Below, piece after piece: positions 33,786 to 42,508 of a DNA stretch of 64,000 nt. The position numbers and the translations under genes were made by a program. Source of the stretch: Streptomyces sp. RPA4-2 (GTDB taxonomy: Bacteria; Actinomycetota; Actinomycetes; Streptomycetales; Streptomycetaceae); NCBI RefSeq assembly GCF_012273515.2, contig NZ_CP050975.2, forward strand, positions 4,588,001 through 4,652,000, written 5' to 3'. The number at the start of each line of letters is the position of its first letter. Position 1 is the first letter of the stretch. The notes under the pieces were generated by a model. It saw nothing but the letters and a program-made list of their open reading frames with translations, searched no databases and was not told the DNA's origin.

Positions 33786-35903
33786 GTGACGCAGACCACC
33801 GTTCCCCGCCGCACCGCCGTCCGTGGCTCGGCCCGCGGCGCCATCACCGCCGCTTTCCGCATACGGACACTGCTGCTGCTGTTCCTCGCCGTCACCGGCG
33901 CGGTCCTCGCCGGCGCCGCCCCCGTCTCCGCGCACGCCGCGCTGACCGGGAGCAACCCGCAGCAGGGAGCGGTGGTCACGCAGGCACCCGACCAGGTCTC
34001 GCTCACCTTCTCCGAGAAGGTGGCGATGTCCGACGGCGCCGTGCGCGTGCTCGACCCCAAGGGCAAGCGCGTCGACACCGGCAAGGCGTTCGAGACGGGC
34101 GGCACCACGTACGGCGTGAAGCTGCACGCGGGACTGCCCGACGGGACGTTCACCGTCACCTACCAGGTGGTCTCGGCCGACAGCCACCCCGTGTCGGGCG
34201 CGTTCACCTTCTCCATCGGCGCGCCTTCGCGGACCTCCGTGGCCCTGTCCGACACGGCGGTCGGCGGCGGAGTCGTCGGGACGCTCTACGGCATCGGACG
34301 CTATGTCTCGTACGCCGGTTTCATCCTTCTGGTCGGCGGCGCGGCCTTCGTGCTCGCCTGCTGGCAGCGGGGCGCCGGCGTCCGCGCGGTCCAGCGGCTC
34401 GTGGTCTCCGGGTGGCTCGCGCTGACCGGTGCCACGCTCGCGCTGCTGCTCCTGCGCGGCTCCTACGTCGGCTCCGGCAGGATCGGCGACATCTTCGACC
34501 TGTCGCTGCTCGCCGAAGTGCTGCAGACGAAGTCGGGCGCGGCACTGGTCTCGCGACTGCTGCTGCTCGCCGCGGCGGCGCTGTTCATCGCGGTGCTCTT
34601 CGGCGCGTACGCGGGGCGGGACGACGAGGCCGAAGGCATCGACGCAGGCATCGACGAAGACACGGCCCAGGACGCCACGGTCGACGGGGCCGGAGTATCG
34701 GGCGGCGGCAGCGCGGACGACGGCGCAGGCACCGACAGCGGCGCCGACACCGGCGATCGTGCCGACGGAGCCGGCCGTTCCGTGGGTGCCGGCCGCACCG
34801 AGGGTGCCGCGGGGGCCGAAAAGAGGGACCTCACCTTCGGGCTCGCGATCGGCGGCACCGTCGTCGCGGCGGGCCTGGCCGCGAGCTGGGCGATGGCCGA
34901 GCACGCCTCGACCGGCATCCAGGCGGGACTCGCGATGCCCGTCGACGTCCTGCACCTGCTGGCGGTCGCCGTCTGGCTGGGCGGGCTGTCGACGCTGCTC
35001 GTGGCCCTGTTCCGGGCGCCCGCCGGGGAACAGATCGAGGCGGCGGCCGTACGCCGCTTCTCCCGCGTCGCGTTCGGCGGCGTGACCGTGCTGGCCGCGA
35101 CCGGCATCTACCAGTCGTGGCGCCAGGTCGGATCCTGGTCGGCGCTCACCGGCACCTCGTACGGACAGCTGCTGCTCGTCAAGGTCGCCCTGGTGGCGGT
35201 ACTCGTCGGCATCGCCTGGATCTCACGCCGCTGGACGGCCCAGCTGTCCGAGGCGCCGACCGTGGTGGCCCGGCTGGTGGAGCAGCGCACCGCGGAGAAG
35301 GAGCCCGCCACGGTGGCCGCCGGCTCCGGGGACGCGCGCCGCGCCGCGCAACTGGCCCGGCAGCGGGCCGCAGTGGCCACCACGCGGGAGAAGCGCGTCC
35401 GCGACGCCGACCCGGTCCGTACGGGTCTGCGCCGCTCGGTGCTCGCCGAGGCGGGCGTCGCGATCGTCCTGCTGGCGGTGACGACCGTGCTGACGTCCAC
35501 CGAGCCGGGGCGTACGGAGGAGGAGGCCAAGGGGGCCACCGCGGCCGCCTCCCAGCGGTCCGGGTCACTTTCCCTGAAGCTCCCGTTCGACACCGGCGGC
35601 GAGGACGGCAAGGGCACCGTGGAGGTCACCCTCGACCCGGCCCGTGTCGGCGGCAACGAGATGCACGTCTTCGTCGTCCGGCCTAACGGCAAGGCCTTCG
35701 ACGTCCCCGAGGTCAAGGTCGCCTTCACCCTGGAGGCGAAGAAGATCGGCCCGCTGCCCGTGACCCCCGATCGCATCGCCACCGGCCACTGGTCGGCGAT
35801 CGGTGTGCAGATTCCCATGGCGGGCGACTGGAAGATCGCGGTGACCGTGCGCACCTCGGACATCGACCAGGCGACCGTGAACAAGAACGCGAAGATCGGC
35901 TGA
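33786..35903 (+). CDS. CopC-CopD fusion with C-terminal FixH/YtkA-like domain
   Basis: The protein has 705 residues. A signal sequence ends at SAHAALTG (His50, copper ligand). The CopC domain spans about 50-145 and ends DSHPVSGAFTFSIG. About eight transmembrane segments form CopD (about 165-550). A C-terminal extracellular beta domain (about 590-700, GTVEVTLDPARVGGNEMHVF and GHWSAIGVQIPMAGDWKI) completes it. CopCD imports or handles copper across the membrane. An acidic Gly/Asp/Ala loop of about 70 residues (about 275-345) interrupts the membrane part and looks like a lineage-specific expansion. The start is GTG after GGGAGGG. Confidence 0.92.
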   Translation: MTQTTVPRRTAVRGSARGAITAAFRIRTLLLLFLAVTGAVLAGAAPVSAHAALTGSNPQQGAVVTQAPDQVSLTFSEKVAMSDGAVRVLDPKGKRVDTGKAFETGGTTYGVKLHAGLPDGTFTVTYQVVSADSHPVSGAFTFSIGAPSRTSVALSDTAVGGGVVGTLYGIGRYVSYAGFILLVGGAAFVLACWQRGAGVRAVQRLVVSGWLALTGATLALLLLRGSYVGSGRIGDIFDLSLLAEVLQTKSGAALVSRLLLLAAAALFIAVLFGAYAGRDDEAEGIDAGIDEDTAQDATVDGAGVSGGGSADDGAGTDSGADTGDRADGAGRSVGAGRTEGAAGAEKRDLTFGLAIGGTVVAAGLAASWAMAEHASTGIQAGLAMPVDVLHLLAVAVWLGGLSTLLVALFRAPAGEQIEAAAVRRFSRVAFGGVTVLAATGIYQSWRQVGSWSALTGTSYGQLLLVKVALVAVLVGIAWISRRWTAQLSEAPTVVARLVEQRTAEKEPATVAAGSGDARRAAQLARQRAAVATTREKRVRDADPVRTGLRRSVLAEAGVAIVLLAVTTVLTSTEPGRTEEEAKGATAAASQRSGSLSLKLPFDTGGEDGKGTVEVTLDPARVGGNEMHVFVVRPNGKAFDVPEVKVAFTLEAKKIGPLPVTPDRIATGHWSAIGVQIPMAGDWKIAVTVRTSDIDQATVNKNAKIG

Positions 35904-35911
35904 ACCACACC

Positions 35912-37231
35912 ATGGCTGACCAGTCCAAGGCCTCTGCCAAGGAGGGCACCCCCGCTCGGCGGGACATCGCTGAGGAATCCCCATCCCCTCAGTCCTCTCT
36001 CCAAGGGGGAAAGGGGGCCTTCTCCCGGCGCCGGCTGCTCGGCACCGCCGGTGCCGGCGGTCTCGCGCTGGGCGCGGCCGGCGGTGCCGCCGGATACGCG
36101 GTGGCGCCCGCGGCCGACCGGTCCGCGCCCCTGACCTCGCTGGGCGCGGACACGGTGATGTTTCACGGGAAACATCAGCCCGGCATCACCACGCCGCTAC
36201 AGGCCCGTGGCCATCTCGTCGCCTTCGACCTGGCCCCCGGCGCGGGCCGCAAGGAGGCCGCCGCGCTGTTGCGCCGCTGGTCGACGACGGCCCGGCGGCT
36301 GATGGCGGGCGAGGCGGCGGCGCACGACGACACGGATGTCGCCCGTGACGCCGGGCCGTCGTCGCTGACGGTCACCTTCGGCTTCGGCCACAGCTTCTTC
36401 GCGCGCACGGGTCTGGAGAAGCAGCGTCCGGTCGCCCTCGACCCGCTGCCCGACTTCTCCTCCGACCATCTCGACAGGACCCGCAGCAACGGCGACCTGT
36501 GGGTGCAGATCGGTTCGGACGACGCCCTGGTCGCCTTCCACGCCCTGCGCGCGGTCCAGAAGGACGCGGGCGGCGCGGCCCGGGTGCGCTGGCAGATGAA
36601 CGGCTTCAACCGCTCACCCGGAGCCACTTCCCGGCCCATGACGGCCCGCAATCTGATGGGCCAGATCGACGGCACGCGCAATCCGAAACCGTCCGAGCCC
36701 GACTTCGGCCGGCGCGTCTTCGTGCCCGCCTCCGGCGACCCGGCATGGATGGCCGACGGCTCGTACGCCGTCGTACGCCGGATCCGCATGCTCCTCGACG
36801 ACTGGGAGAAGCTCTCCGTCGTGGCCCAGGAGAACGTCATCGGACGGAAGAAGGCGACCGGCGCGCCGCTGTCCGGGGGCTCCGAGACCACCGCGATGGA
36901 CCTCGACAAGACCGACGCCGCCGGTGACCTGGTCGTCCCGATCAACGCGCACGCCCGCATCACCCGGCCCGACCAGAACGGTGGCGCCGCGCTGCTGCGC
37001 CGCCCGTTCTCCTTCCACGACGGCTTCGACCCGGACGGTGTGCCCGACGCGGGCCTGCTGTTCGTCTGCTGGCAGGCCGATCCGCTGCGTGGCTTCGTCC
37101 CGGTGCAGCGCAAGCTCGACCGGGGCGACGCCCTGTCCGCGTTCATCCGCCACGAGGCGAGCGGACTGTTCGCGGTGCCGGGCGGGGCGGCACCCGGGGA
37201 GTACGTGGGGCAGCGGCTGCTGGAGGACTGA
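35912..37231 (+). CDS. dtpA: Dyp-type heme peroxidase, Tat-exported (DtpA)
   Basis: The protein has 439 residues. A twin-arginine signal (SRRRLLG, Arg39-Arg40) sits in an unusually long N-region of 38 residues. The Dyp fold shows the signature GQIDGTRN (Asp253), proximal heme ligand His347 (INAHARITRP) and a distal Arg in LLRRPFSFHDG. It exports a folded heme peroxidase that, in S. lividans, works with GlxA in copper-dependent development. The gene directly follows copCD, 8 bp after its stop. A parS-like motif lies inside its coding sequence at 36160-36173. Confidence 0.94.
   Translation: MADQSKASAKEGTPARRDIAEESPSPQSSLQGGKGAFSRRRLLGTAGAGGLALGAAGGAAGYAVAPAADRSAPLTSLGADTVMFHGKHQPGITTPLQARGHLVAFDLAPGAGRKEAAALLRRWSTTARRLMAGEAAAHDDTDVARDAGPSSLTVTFGFGHSFFARTGLEKQRPVALDPLPDFSSDHLDRTRSNGDLWVQIGSDDALVAFHALRAVQKDAGGAARVRWQMNGFNRSPGATSRPMTARNLMGQIDGTRNPKPSEPDFGRRVFVPASGDPAWMADGSYAVVRRIRMLLDDWEKLSVVAQENVIGRKKATGAPLSGGSETTAMDLDKTDAAGDLVVPINAHARITRPDQNGGAALLRRPFSFHDGFDPDGVPDAGLLFVCWQADPLRGFVPVQRKLDRGDALSAFIRHEASGLFAVPGGAAPGEYVGQRLLED
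36160..36173. other. parS-like ParB binding site within dtpA
   Basis: GTTTCACGGGAAAC differs from the actinobacterial parS consensus GTTTCACGTGAAAC at one base. It is flanked by T..A and then GA..TC, giving the inverted repeat GATGTTT/AAACATC. Streptomyces has many parS sites near oriC, several inside genes and some imperfect, and the surrounding gene order fits an origin-proximal position. Confidence 0.55.
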
Positions 37232-37299
37232 GGGGCCTCCTTCGGGTGCTGTTTCCGCAGCCGCGAGCCGGGTCGCACCAGGCCCATTAGGGTGAGGTC

Positions 37300-38232
37300 A
37301 TGCCAGCCAGCTATGCGTATCTCGGTCCTGAAGGCACCTTCACCGAAGTCGCCCTGCGCACTCTCCCGGAGACCGCCACCCGCGAGCTCGTCCCGATGGT
37401 GTCGGTCCCCGCCGCGCTGGACGCGGTGCGCAACGGCGAGGCGGAGGCCGCCTTCGTCCCGATCGAGAACTCGGTGGAGGGCGGCATCACCACGACCCTC
37501 GACGAACTGGTCGCGGGCAGGCCGCTGATGATCTACCGCGAGGTGCTGCTGTCGATCACCTTCGCCCTGCTGGTCAGGCCCGGCACCAAGCTGTCGGAGA
37601 TCAAGACGGTGACCGCGCACCCCGCCGCGCAGCCGCAGGTGCGCAACTGGCTGAGGAACAACCTGCCGGAGGTCCTCTGGGAGTCCGCGGCCTCGAACGC
37701 GGACGGCGCGCGTCTCGTGCAGGAGGGCCGTTACGACGCCGCCTTCGCGGGTGAGTTCGCGGCGGCCAAATACGGCCTCGAGGCGCTGGAGACCGAGATC
37801 CACGACGCGGAGAACGCGCAGACGCGCTTCGTGCTGGTGGGCCGGCCGGCCCGGCCCGCGGCGCCGACCGGAGCGGACAAGACGTCGGTGGTCATCTGGC
37901 AGCGCGACGACCATCCGGGTGCGCTCCTCGAACTGCTCCAGGAGTTCGCGGTGCGCGGGGTCAACCTGATGCTGCTGCAGTCCCGGCCGACCGGGGAGGG
38001 CATCGGCAATTACTGCTTCGCCATCGACGCCGAGGGGCACATCTCGGACCGCCGGGTGGGCGAGGCGCTCATGGGGCTCAAGCGGGTCTGCCCGGAGGTC
38101 CGTTTCCTCGGTTCGTACCCGCGTGCGGAAGTCGACCCCAAGGATGTGCGCGCGCCCCGGGCGGGCACGTCGGACGGCGAGTTCTCCGCCGCGTCGGACT
38201 GGCTGGCGCGTTGCCAGGACGGCCGGTTCTAA
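37300..38232 (+). CDS. pheA: prephenate dehydratase
   Basis: This 310-residue protein decarboxylates and dehydrates prephenate to phenylpyruvate for phenylalanine synthesis. The catalytic domain (1-185) has YLGPEGTFTEVA, the substrate motif AAFVPIENSVEGG and TRFVLVG. A C-terminal ACT domain (about 200-275) has the phenylalanine-binding motifs GALLELLQEF and NLMLLQSRPT, so feedback control by Phe is expected. No chorismate mutase domain is present. A 35-residue hydrophilic tail follows. It is monocistronic, ahead of the DnaA-box-rich gap. Confidence 0.96.
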   Translation: MPASYAYLGPEGTFTEVALRTLPETATRELVPMVSVPAALDAVRNGEAEAAFVPIENSVEGGITTTLDELVAGRPLMIYREVLLSITFALLVRPGTKLSEIKTVTAHPAAQPQVRNWLRNNLPEVLWESAASNADGARLVQEGRYDAAFAGEFAAAKYGLEALETEIHDAENAQTRFVLVGRPARPAAPTGADKTSVVIWQRDDHPGALLELLQEFAVRGVNLMLLQSRPTGEGIGNYCFAIDAEGHISDRRVGEALMGLKRVCPEVRFLGSYPRAEVDPKDVRAPRAGTSDGEFSAASDWLARCQDGRF

Positions 38233-38290
38233 GCCGCTCGCCGGGCCATCGGCACCACCCTTCCCGGCCAGTCCTACCTGCAGATTTTCG

Positions 38291-38601
38291 TCATCCACAG
38301 ATGTTATCCACAGGCGTGCTTCTCGACCTGGGGACAAGTCGACAACGAAGCACTACATCGTCGACAAATCGGCCTACAGGCCCCCACTTCGTCCACAGAC
38401 CCTCACGTCACCCCTCGTCCACTCTTTTCCCTTGATCAATCCTTTGGAGCGAAGCATTTCCACTCGAACGTGGGTGTAGAGGTGGTTTGACCCGGGAATT
38501 CTCTGCCCGGCATGCGGCTTTCGGAACGATCAACTCCGCAGTCCACAGATCTTCCACACAGCCTGTGGATAACTTTGCGAAGGAGGGTCGCCTGTGGACA
38601 A
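38291..38601. promoter_or_regulatory. cluster of DnaA boxes between pheA and serS
   Basis: This 573-bp noncoding gap contains perfect boxes TTATCCACA (38304-38312, plus), TGTGGATAA (38564-38572, minus) and TGTGGACAA (38593-38601, minus, the preferred Streptomyces form). One-mismatch boxes occur at 38291-38299 and 38389-38397, and weaker TCCACA motifs lie between. Local GC is lower than the genome. I recall a non-oriC DnaA-box cluster (D78) reported near here in S. coelicolor that titrates DnaA. It is not oriC, because dnaA and dnaN are absent. The serS promoter must also lie in this gap. Confidence 0.75.
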
Positions 38602-38805
38602 CCCCTTCTCAAATCCCAGCCCCCGCAGGGGAGTCCGGTCAACCGGCGCGCTGCCGTCTGCCCCGTTTCAGGGAGTAGGGTCCCTTTTATTGACGACAAT
38701 GGATGATCAAGGGATTCGGTCCGGCATTTCACTCATAACGTGACACACGTAACGGAGTGGAATATCGAGTCGATGGCCGGAAGCGCGCACCGGTAGCCTT
38801 GTGGG

Positions 38806-40083
38806 GTGATTGACCTTCGCCTGCTCCGTGAGGACCCCGACCGTGTGCGTGCGTCGCAGCGCGCCCGTGGAGAGGACGTCGCACTCGTCGACTCCCTCCT
38901 CTCCGCCGACGAGCGGCGCAGGTCGTCCGGCGTCCGCTTCGACGAACTCCGTTCCGAGCAGAAGGCGCTCGGCAAGCTGATCCCCAAGGCCTCCGGCGAC
39001 GAGAAGGCCGAGCTGCTGAAGAAGGCCGGCGAACTCGCCGCCGCGGTCAAGGCCGCCGACGCCGAGCAGCACGAGACGGACGAGGAGACCAAACGGCTCC
39101 TCCTCCAGCTCGGCAACCTGGTCCACCCGGACGTCCCGGTCGGCGGCGAGGAGGACTTCGTCGTCCTCGAGACGCACGGCACGATCCGCGACTTCGGCGC
39201 CGAGGGCTTCGAGCCCAAGGACCACCTGGAGCTCGGCGAGGCGCTCGGCGCCATCGACGTGGAGCGGGGCGCCAAGGTGTCCGGCTCCCGCTTCTACTAC
39301 CTGACGGGCGTCGGCGCCCTCCTGGAGCTCGCTCTCGTCAACGCGGCGATCGCGCAGGCCACCGAGGCCGGCTTCGTCCCGATGCTGACCCCGGCGCTGG
39401 TCCGCCCGCGCGCCATGGAGGGCACCGGCTTCCTCGGCCAGGCCGCGGAGAACGTGTACCACCTGGAGAAGGACGACTACTACCTGGTCGGCACCTCCGA
39501 GGTCCCGCTCGCGGCGTACCACATGGACGAGATCCTCGACGCCGACCAACTGCCCATGCGCTACGCCGGCTTCTCGCCGTGCTTCCGCCGCGAGGCCGGC
39601 ACCTACGGCAAGGACACCCGCGGCATCTTCCGCGTGCACCAGTTCGACAAGGTAGAGATGTTCTCCTACGTGGCCCCCGAGGACGCGGAGAACGAGCACC
39701 AGCGGCTCCTGGAGTGGGAGAAGCAGTGGCTGACCGGCCTCGAACTGCCCTTCCAGGTGATCGACGTCGCCTCGGGCGACCTCGGCTCCTCCGCCTCCCG
39801 CAAGTTCGACTGCGAGGCGTGGATCCCGACCCAGGGCAAGTACCGCGAGCTGACCTCGGCCTCGAACTGCGACGGCTTCCAGGCCCGCCGGCTGTCCGTC
39901 CGCATGCGCGACGGCAAGAAGGTGCAGCCGCTCTCCACGCTGAACGGCACCCTGTGCGCCGTACCGCGCACGATCGTGGCGATCCTGGAGAACCACCAGC
40001 TGTCCGACGGCTCCGTGCGGGTGCCCGAGGTGCTGCGCCCCTACCTGGGCGGCCGTGAGGTCCTGGAGCCGATCTCCAAGTGA
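38806..40083 (+). CDS. serS: seryl-tRNA synthetase
   Basis: This 425-residue class IIa synthetase charges tRNA-Ser. The N-terminal tRNA-binding coiled coil spans about 30-100. The catalytic core has [10 protein letters not shown], motif 2 [20 protein letters not shown] and motif 3 [17 protein letters not shown]. The GTG at 38806 gives the family-typical start [15 protein letters not shown]. No T-box leader is seen in the gap. Its stop overlaps the GTG of the HAD gene. Two serine tRNAs occur in this window. Confidence 0.97.
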   Translation: MIDLRLLREDPDRVRASQRARGEDVALVDSLLSADERRRSSGVRFDELRSEQKALGKLIPKASGDEKAELLKKAGELAAAVKAADAEQHETDEETKRLLLQLGNLVHPDVPVGGEEDFVVLETHGTIRDFGAEGFEPKDHLELGEALGAIDVERGAKVSGSRFYYLTGVGALLELALVNAAIAQATEAGFVPMLTPALVRPRAMEGTGFLGQAAENVYHLEKDDYYLVGTSEVPLAAYHMDEILDADQLPMRYAGFSPCFRREAGTYGKDTRGIFRVHQFDKVEMFSYVAPEDAENEHQRLLEWEKQWLTGLELPFQVIDVASGDLGSSASRKFDCEAWIPTQGKYRELTSASNCDGFQARRLSVRMRDGKKVQPLSTLNGTLCAVPRTIVAILENHQLSDGSVRVPEVLRPYLGGREVLEPISK

Positions 40084-40913
40084 CCGGCACCACTGGAGCG
40101 ACCGGGTCCGCCGGGGCGTTCCCCTACCAGCTCGTCGCGACCGACCTCGACGGGACGCTGCTGCGCTCCGACGGGACGGTCTCGGCGCGGACGCGTGAGG
40201 CGCTCGCCGCGGCCACCGCGGCGGGCGCGGCCCACATCGTCGTCACCGGGCGCGCGGTGCCCTGGACCCGGCACATCCTCGACGACCTCGGCTACGAGGG
40301 GCTCGCGGTGTGCGGTCAGGGGGCGCAGGTCTACCACGCGGGGGAGCACCGGCTGCTGACCTCGGTGACGCTGGACCGGCAGCTGGCCGGTCTGGCGCTC
40401 GCCAAGATCGAGGCGGAGGTCGGCCCCCTGCTGCTCGCGGCGAGTCGTGACGGGCTCGACGGCGAGGTGCTGGTCGGCCCCGGCTACCGGACGCAGGACG
40501 GCCCGCTCCCGGTCGTGCCGATCAAGGACGCGGCGGACCTCTGGTCGGCTCCGCTGAACAAGGTGTACGTCCAGCACCCGACGCTCTCCGACGACGCGCT
40601 CGCCGCGGTGGCCACGCAGGTCGCCGGTGGCCTGGTCGGCGTCACGATGGCGGGCGCGGGCATCGTGGAACTTCTCCCCCTCGGCCTCTCCAAGGCCACG
40701 GGGCTGTCCCTCGCCGCCCGGCGCCTGGGCGTGCGGGCCGCGGACACCATCGCCTTCGGTGACATGCCCAACGACATCCCGATGTTCGCCTGGGCGGCGC
40801 GCGGGGTGGCGATGGCGGGCGCCCACGAGGAACTCAAGGCGGTCGCCGACGAGGTGACGTCCTCGAACGACGAGGACGGCATCGCGGTGGTGCTGGAACG
40901 GTTGCTGGGTTAG
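40080..40913 (+). CDS. HAD-superfamily (Cof-type) phosphatase
   Basis: This 277-residue protein has HAD motif [11 protein letters not shown] (nucleophile in the first Asp), motif [12 protein letters not shown], motif III lysine SKATGLSL and motif [12 protein letters not shown], with a C2B Cof-type cap between. It likely dephosphorylates a sugar phosphate or cofactor in the cytosol. The GTG start overlaps the serS stop (GTGA), so the two form one operon. The stop codon TAG begins a 44-bp hairpin. Confidence 0.92.
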   Translation: MTGTTGATGSAGAFPYQLVATDLDGTLLRSDGTVSARTREALAAATAAGAAHIVVTGRAVPWTRHILDDLGYEGLAVCGQGAQVYHAGEHRLLTSVTLDRQLAGLALAKIEAEVGPLLLAASRDGLDGEVLVGPGYRTQDGPLPVVPIKDAADLWSAPLNKVYVQHPTLSDDALAAVATQVAGGLVGVTMAGAGIVELLPLGLSKATGLSLAARRLGVRAADTIAFGDMPNDIPMFAWAARGVAMAGAHEELKAVADEVTSSNDEDGIAVVLERLLG

Positions 40914-40954
40914 GGCGTGTCGCGAGGCAGGCGGGACTTTCGCAACACGCCCTA
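40911..40954. terminator. palindromic hairpin overlapping the HAD stop codon
   Basis: TAGGGCGTGT and ACACGCCCTA form perfect 10-bp arms, extended by GCGA/TCGC after one mismatch, enclosing GCAGGCGGGACTT. It starts at the stop codon itself. A similar GGGCGTGT...GCGGGACTTTCGC palindrome recurs in other Streptomyces genomes as I recall, so it may be a dispersed intergenic repeat acting as terminator. Confidence 0.6.
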
Positions 40955-41026
40955 GGTCGTCCGGGCCGGGATCGTCGGACCCGGCCCGCAGGGCCCGCAG
41001 TTCACAAGCCCGGTCACGGTGTCTCG

Positions 41027-41114
<88 letters not shown>

Positions 41115-41411
41115 GGGTGGGCGGCCCGCGCGAGATGCGCGCTCGAAGCGGCCGCCCCGGGCAGCCCCCCGTGCGGAGCGGGTTCGACGGAGAGGTGGCT
41201 ACTCCGGAACCCGCCGCGGGCTGCCCTGTCGGGAGCTCGACGAACTGCTCCTGATGAACATCGTCGCGCTCCTCTCCCAGAATGCGGCGCCGGCCGGGTG
41301 CGGCGGCGTGGACACAACTACTGTGCCCGTACGCCGCTTTGGGCGCCACTGATTAAGACCGTGCGGCGGCCGAGGGTGGCAACGGTCGAAGGCCTCGGCC
41401 GGAAGCCGTGG

Positions 41412-41675
41412 CTACTTGCGGCGCCACCTGCGACGGCGGGCCTTGCTGAAGAACCACCCCGCGGGCGGCTCGTCCGAGCGCCAGGGCTGTGGATCCGGTC
41501 CCCCCTCGCGCCAGCGGGCGGCGAGCATACGGGAGCGGGCCGACGGCTCGGCCGTCTCCGCGGACCGTATGAAGTCCTCGTCGAGTACGACGTCGTCCCA
41601 GAGGTCCCCGGACCCCCGCGGTCCCTCACCCCGCTGTCCTTCGCCCCGCTCTCCCTCACCCTGCGGTTCCGCCAT
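41412..41675 (-). CDS. small conserved hydrophilic protein, unknown function
   Basis: This 87-residue protein has a Gly/Glu/Arg-rich start (EPQGEGERGEGQRGEGPRG), then a compact segment with DLWDDVVLDEDFIRSAE, ARWREGGPDPQPWRSDEPPAG and a very basic end, FSKARRRRWRRK. AGGAGG lies 7 nt before the ATG at 41675. The conserved-looking core and good ribosome site argue that it is real. It has no signal peptide or membrane segment. It lies after the ABC locus on the same strand, with a 100-bp gap. Confidence 0.68.
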   Translation of the reverse strand: MAEPQGEGERGEGQRGEGPRGSGDLWDDVVLDEDFIRSAETAEPSARSRMLAARWREGGPDPQPWRSDEPPAGWFFSKARRRRWRRK

Positions 41676-41778
41676 CCCCGTTCCTCCTGGCCGCGCGTTC
41701 CCTTGTGCCCAGTGTGCCCGGACAGATGTGAAGCGGATGTCAAGAAAACGGGGCTCCACGCGCGCGTGGAGCCCCGGC

Positions 41779-42498
41779 TCACTCCTCGCCGGCCAGCGTC
41801 AGCGACCGCAGCCGCTGTCCGGCGTACCAGGTGGCGAGGACGGTGACGGCGGCCAGCAGCACCGTCGCCGTGGTCAGTCCGACGTCCGAGGTGACGAGGT
41901 CCCCGCCGGTGACCTTGTGGGCCACAGCGAGCGCCCACTGCTGGACGCTGAGCGTGCGCGCGCCGGACACCAGCGACCCGAAGAGGGCCTCCCAGACCAG
42001 CGCGTAGACGAGGCCGAAGACGACCGCGTGCCGCGTCACCGTTCCCAGCAGCAGGAACAGCGCCGCGTACGCGATCGAGGCGACCAGCGCGGCCACGGTG
42101 TAGGCGACGGCGATCTGCTGGCCGTTGCCGTTCAGGATCATGCCGGCGATGAAGGTGGGCACCGCCGAGAACGCCATGGTGACGGCGACCGCGACGATCA
42201 GCTTGGTGAAGATGATCGTCGACCGCTTGAGGGGCTTGGCCAGCAGGTACACCACCGAGCCGTCGTCGATCTCGGGCCCGATCGCGCCCGTTCCCGCGAT
42301 GACCCCGATGATCGGGACCATGGTGGCCAGCCCGAACCCGCCCAGCAGGTCCGAGGCCACCTGGTCGTCGGCTCCGGAGAAGCTGCGTACGGCCGCCGAG
42401 ATCACGATGAGCAGGGCGGGCAGCACGCAGAGGATGAGGGCCCGACGGCGGCCGAGCAGGCCCCGGTAGGTGAGTCGGGCGACTGTGGGGTCGTACAT
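41779..42498 (-). CDS. ABC-2 type transporter permease
   Basis: This 239-residue protein has six membrane segments and the ABC-2 arrangement, with DDGSVVYLLAKPLKRSTIIFTK in the first cytoplasmic loop. It is probably the export permease partner of the ATPase at 42509-43420, 10 bp upstream. It is the last gene of a four-gene operon. The substrate is unknown. Confidence 0.88.
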   Translation of the reverse strand: MYDPTVARLTYRGLLGRRRALILCVLPALLIVISAAVRSFSGADDQVASDLLGGFGLATMVPIIGVIAGTGAIGPEIDDGSVVYLLAKPLKRSTIIFTKLIVAVAVTMAFSAVPTFIAGMILNGNGQQIAVAYTVAALVASIAYAALFLLLGTVTRHAVVFGLVYALVWEALFGSLVSGARTLSVQQWALAVAHKVTGGDLVTSDVGLTTATVLLAAVTVLATWYAGQRLRSLTLAGEE

Positions 42499-42508
42499 GT
42501 GGGGCCTC

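Noticed and set aside
36175..38337. 720-residue minus-strand frame across dtpA and pheA
   Set aside because: It spans two well-supported plus-strand genes and their gap, and its composition is typical of antisense high-GC frames.
38233..38805. Chromosomal origin of replication
   Set aside because: Only about five strong DnaA boxes and no dnaA or dnaN neighbours. Streptomyces oriC has many more boxes between those genes.
38602..38805. T-box leader for serS
   Set aside because: No T-box sequence, specifier stem or antiterminator could be found.
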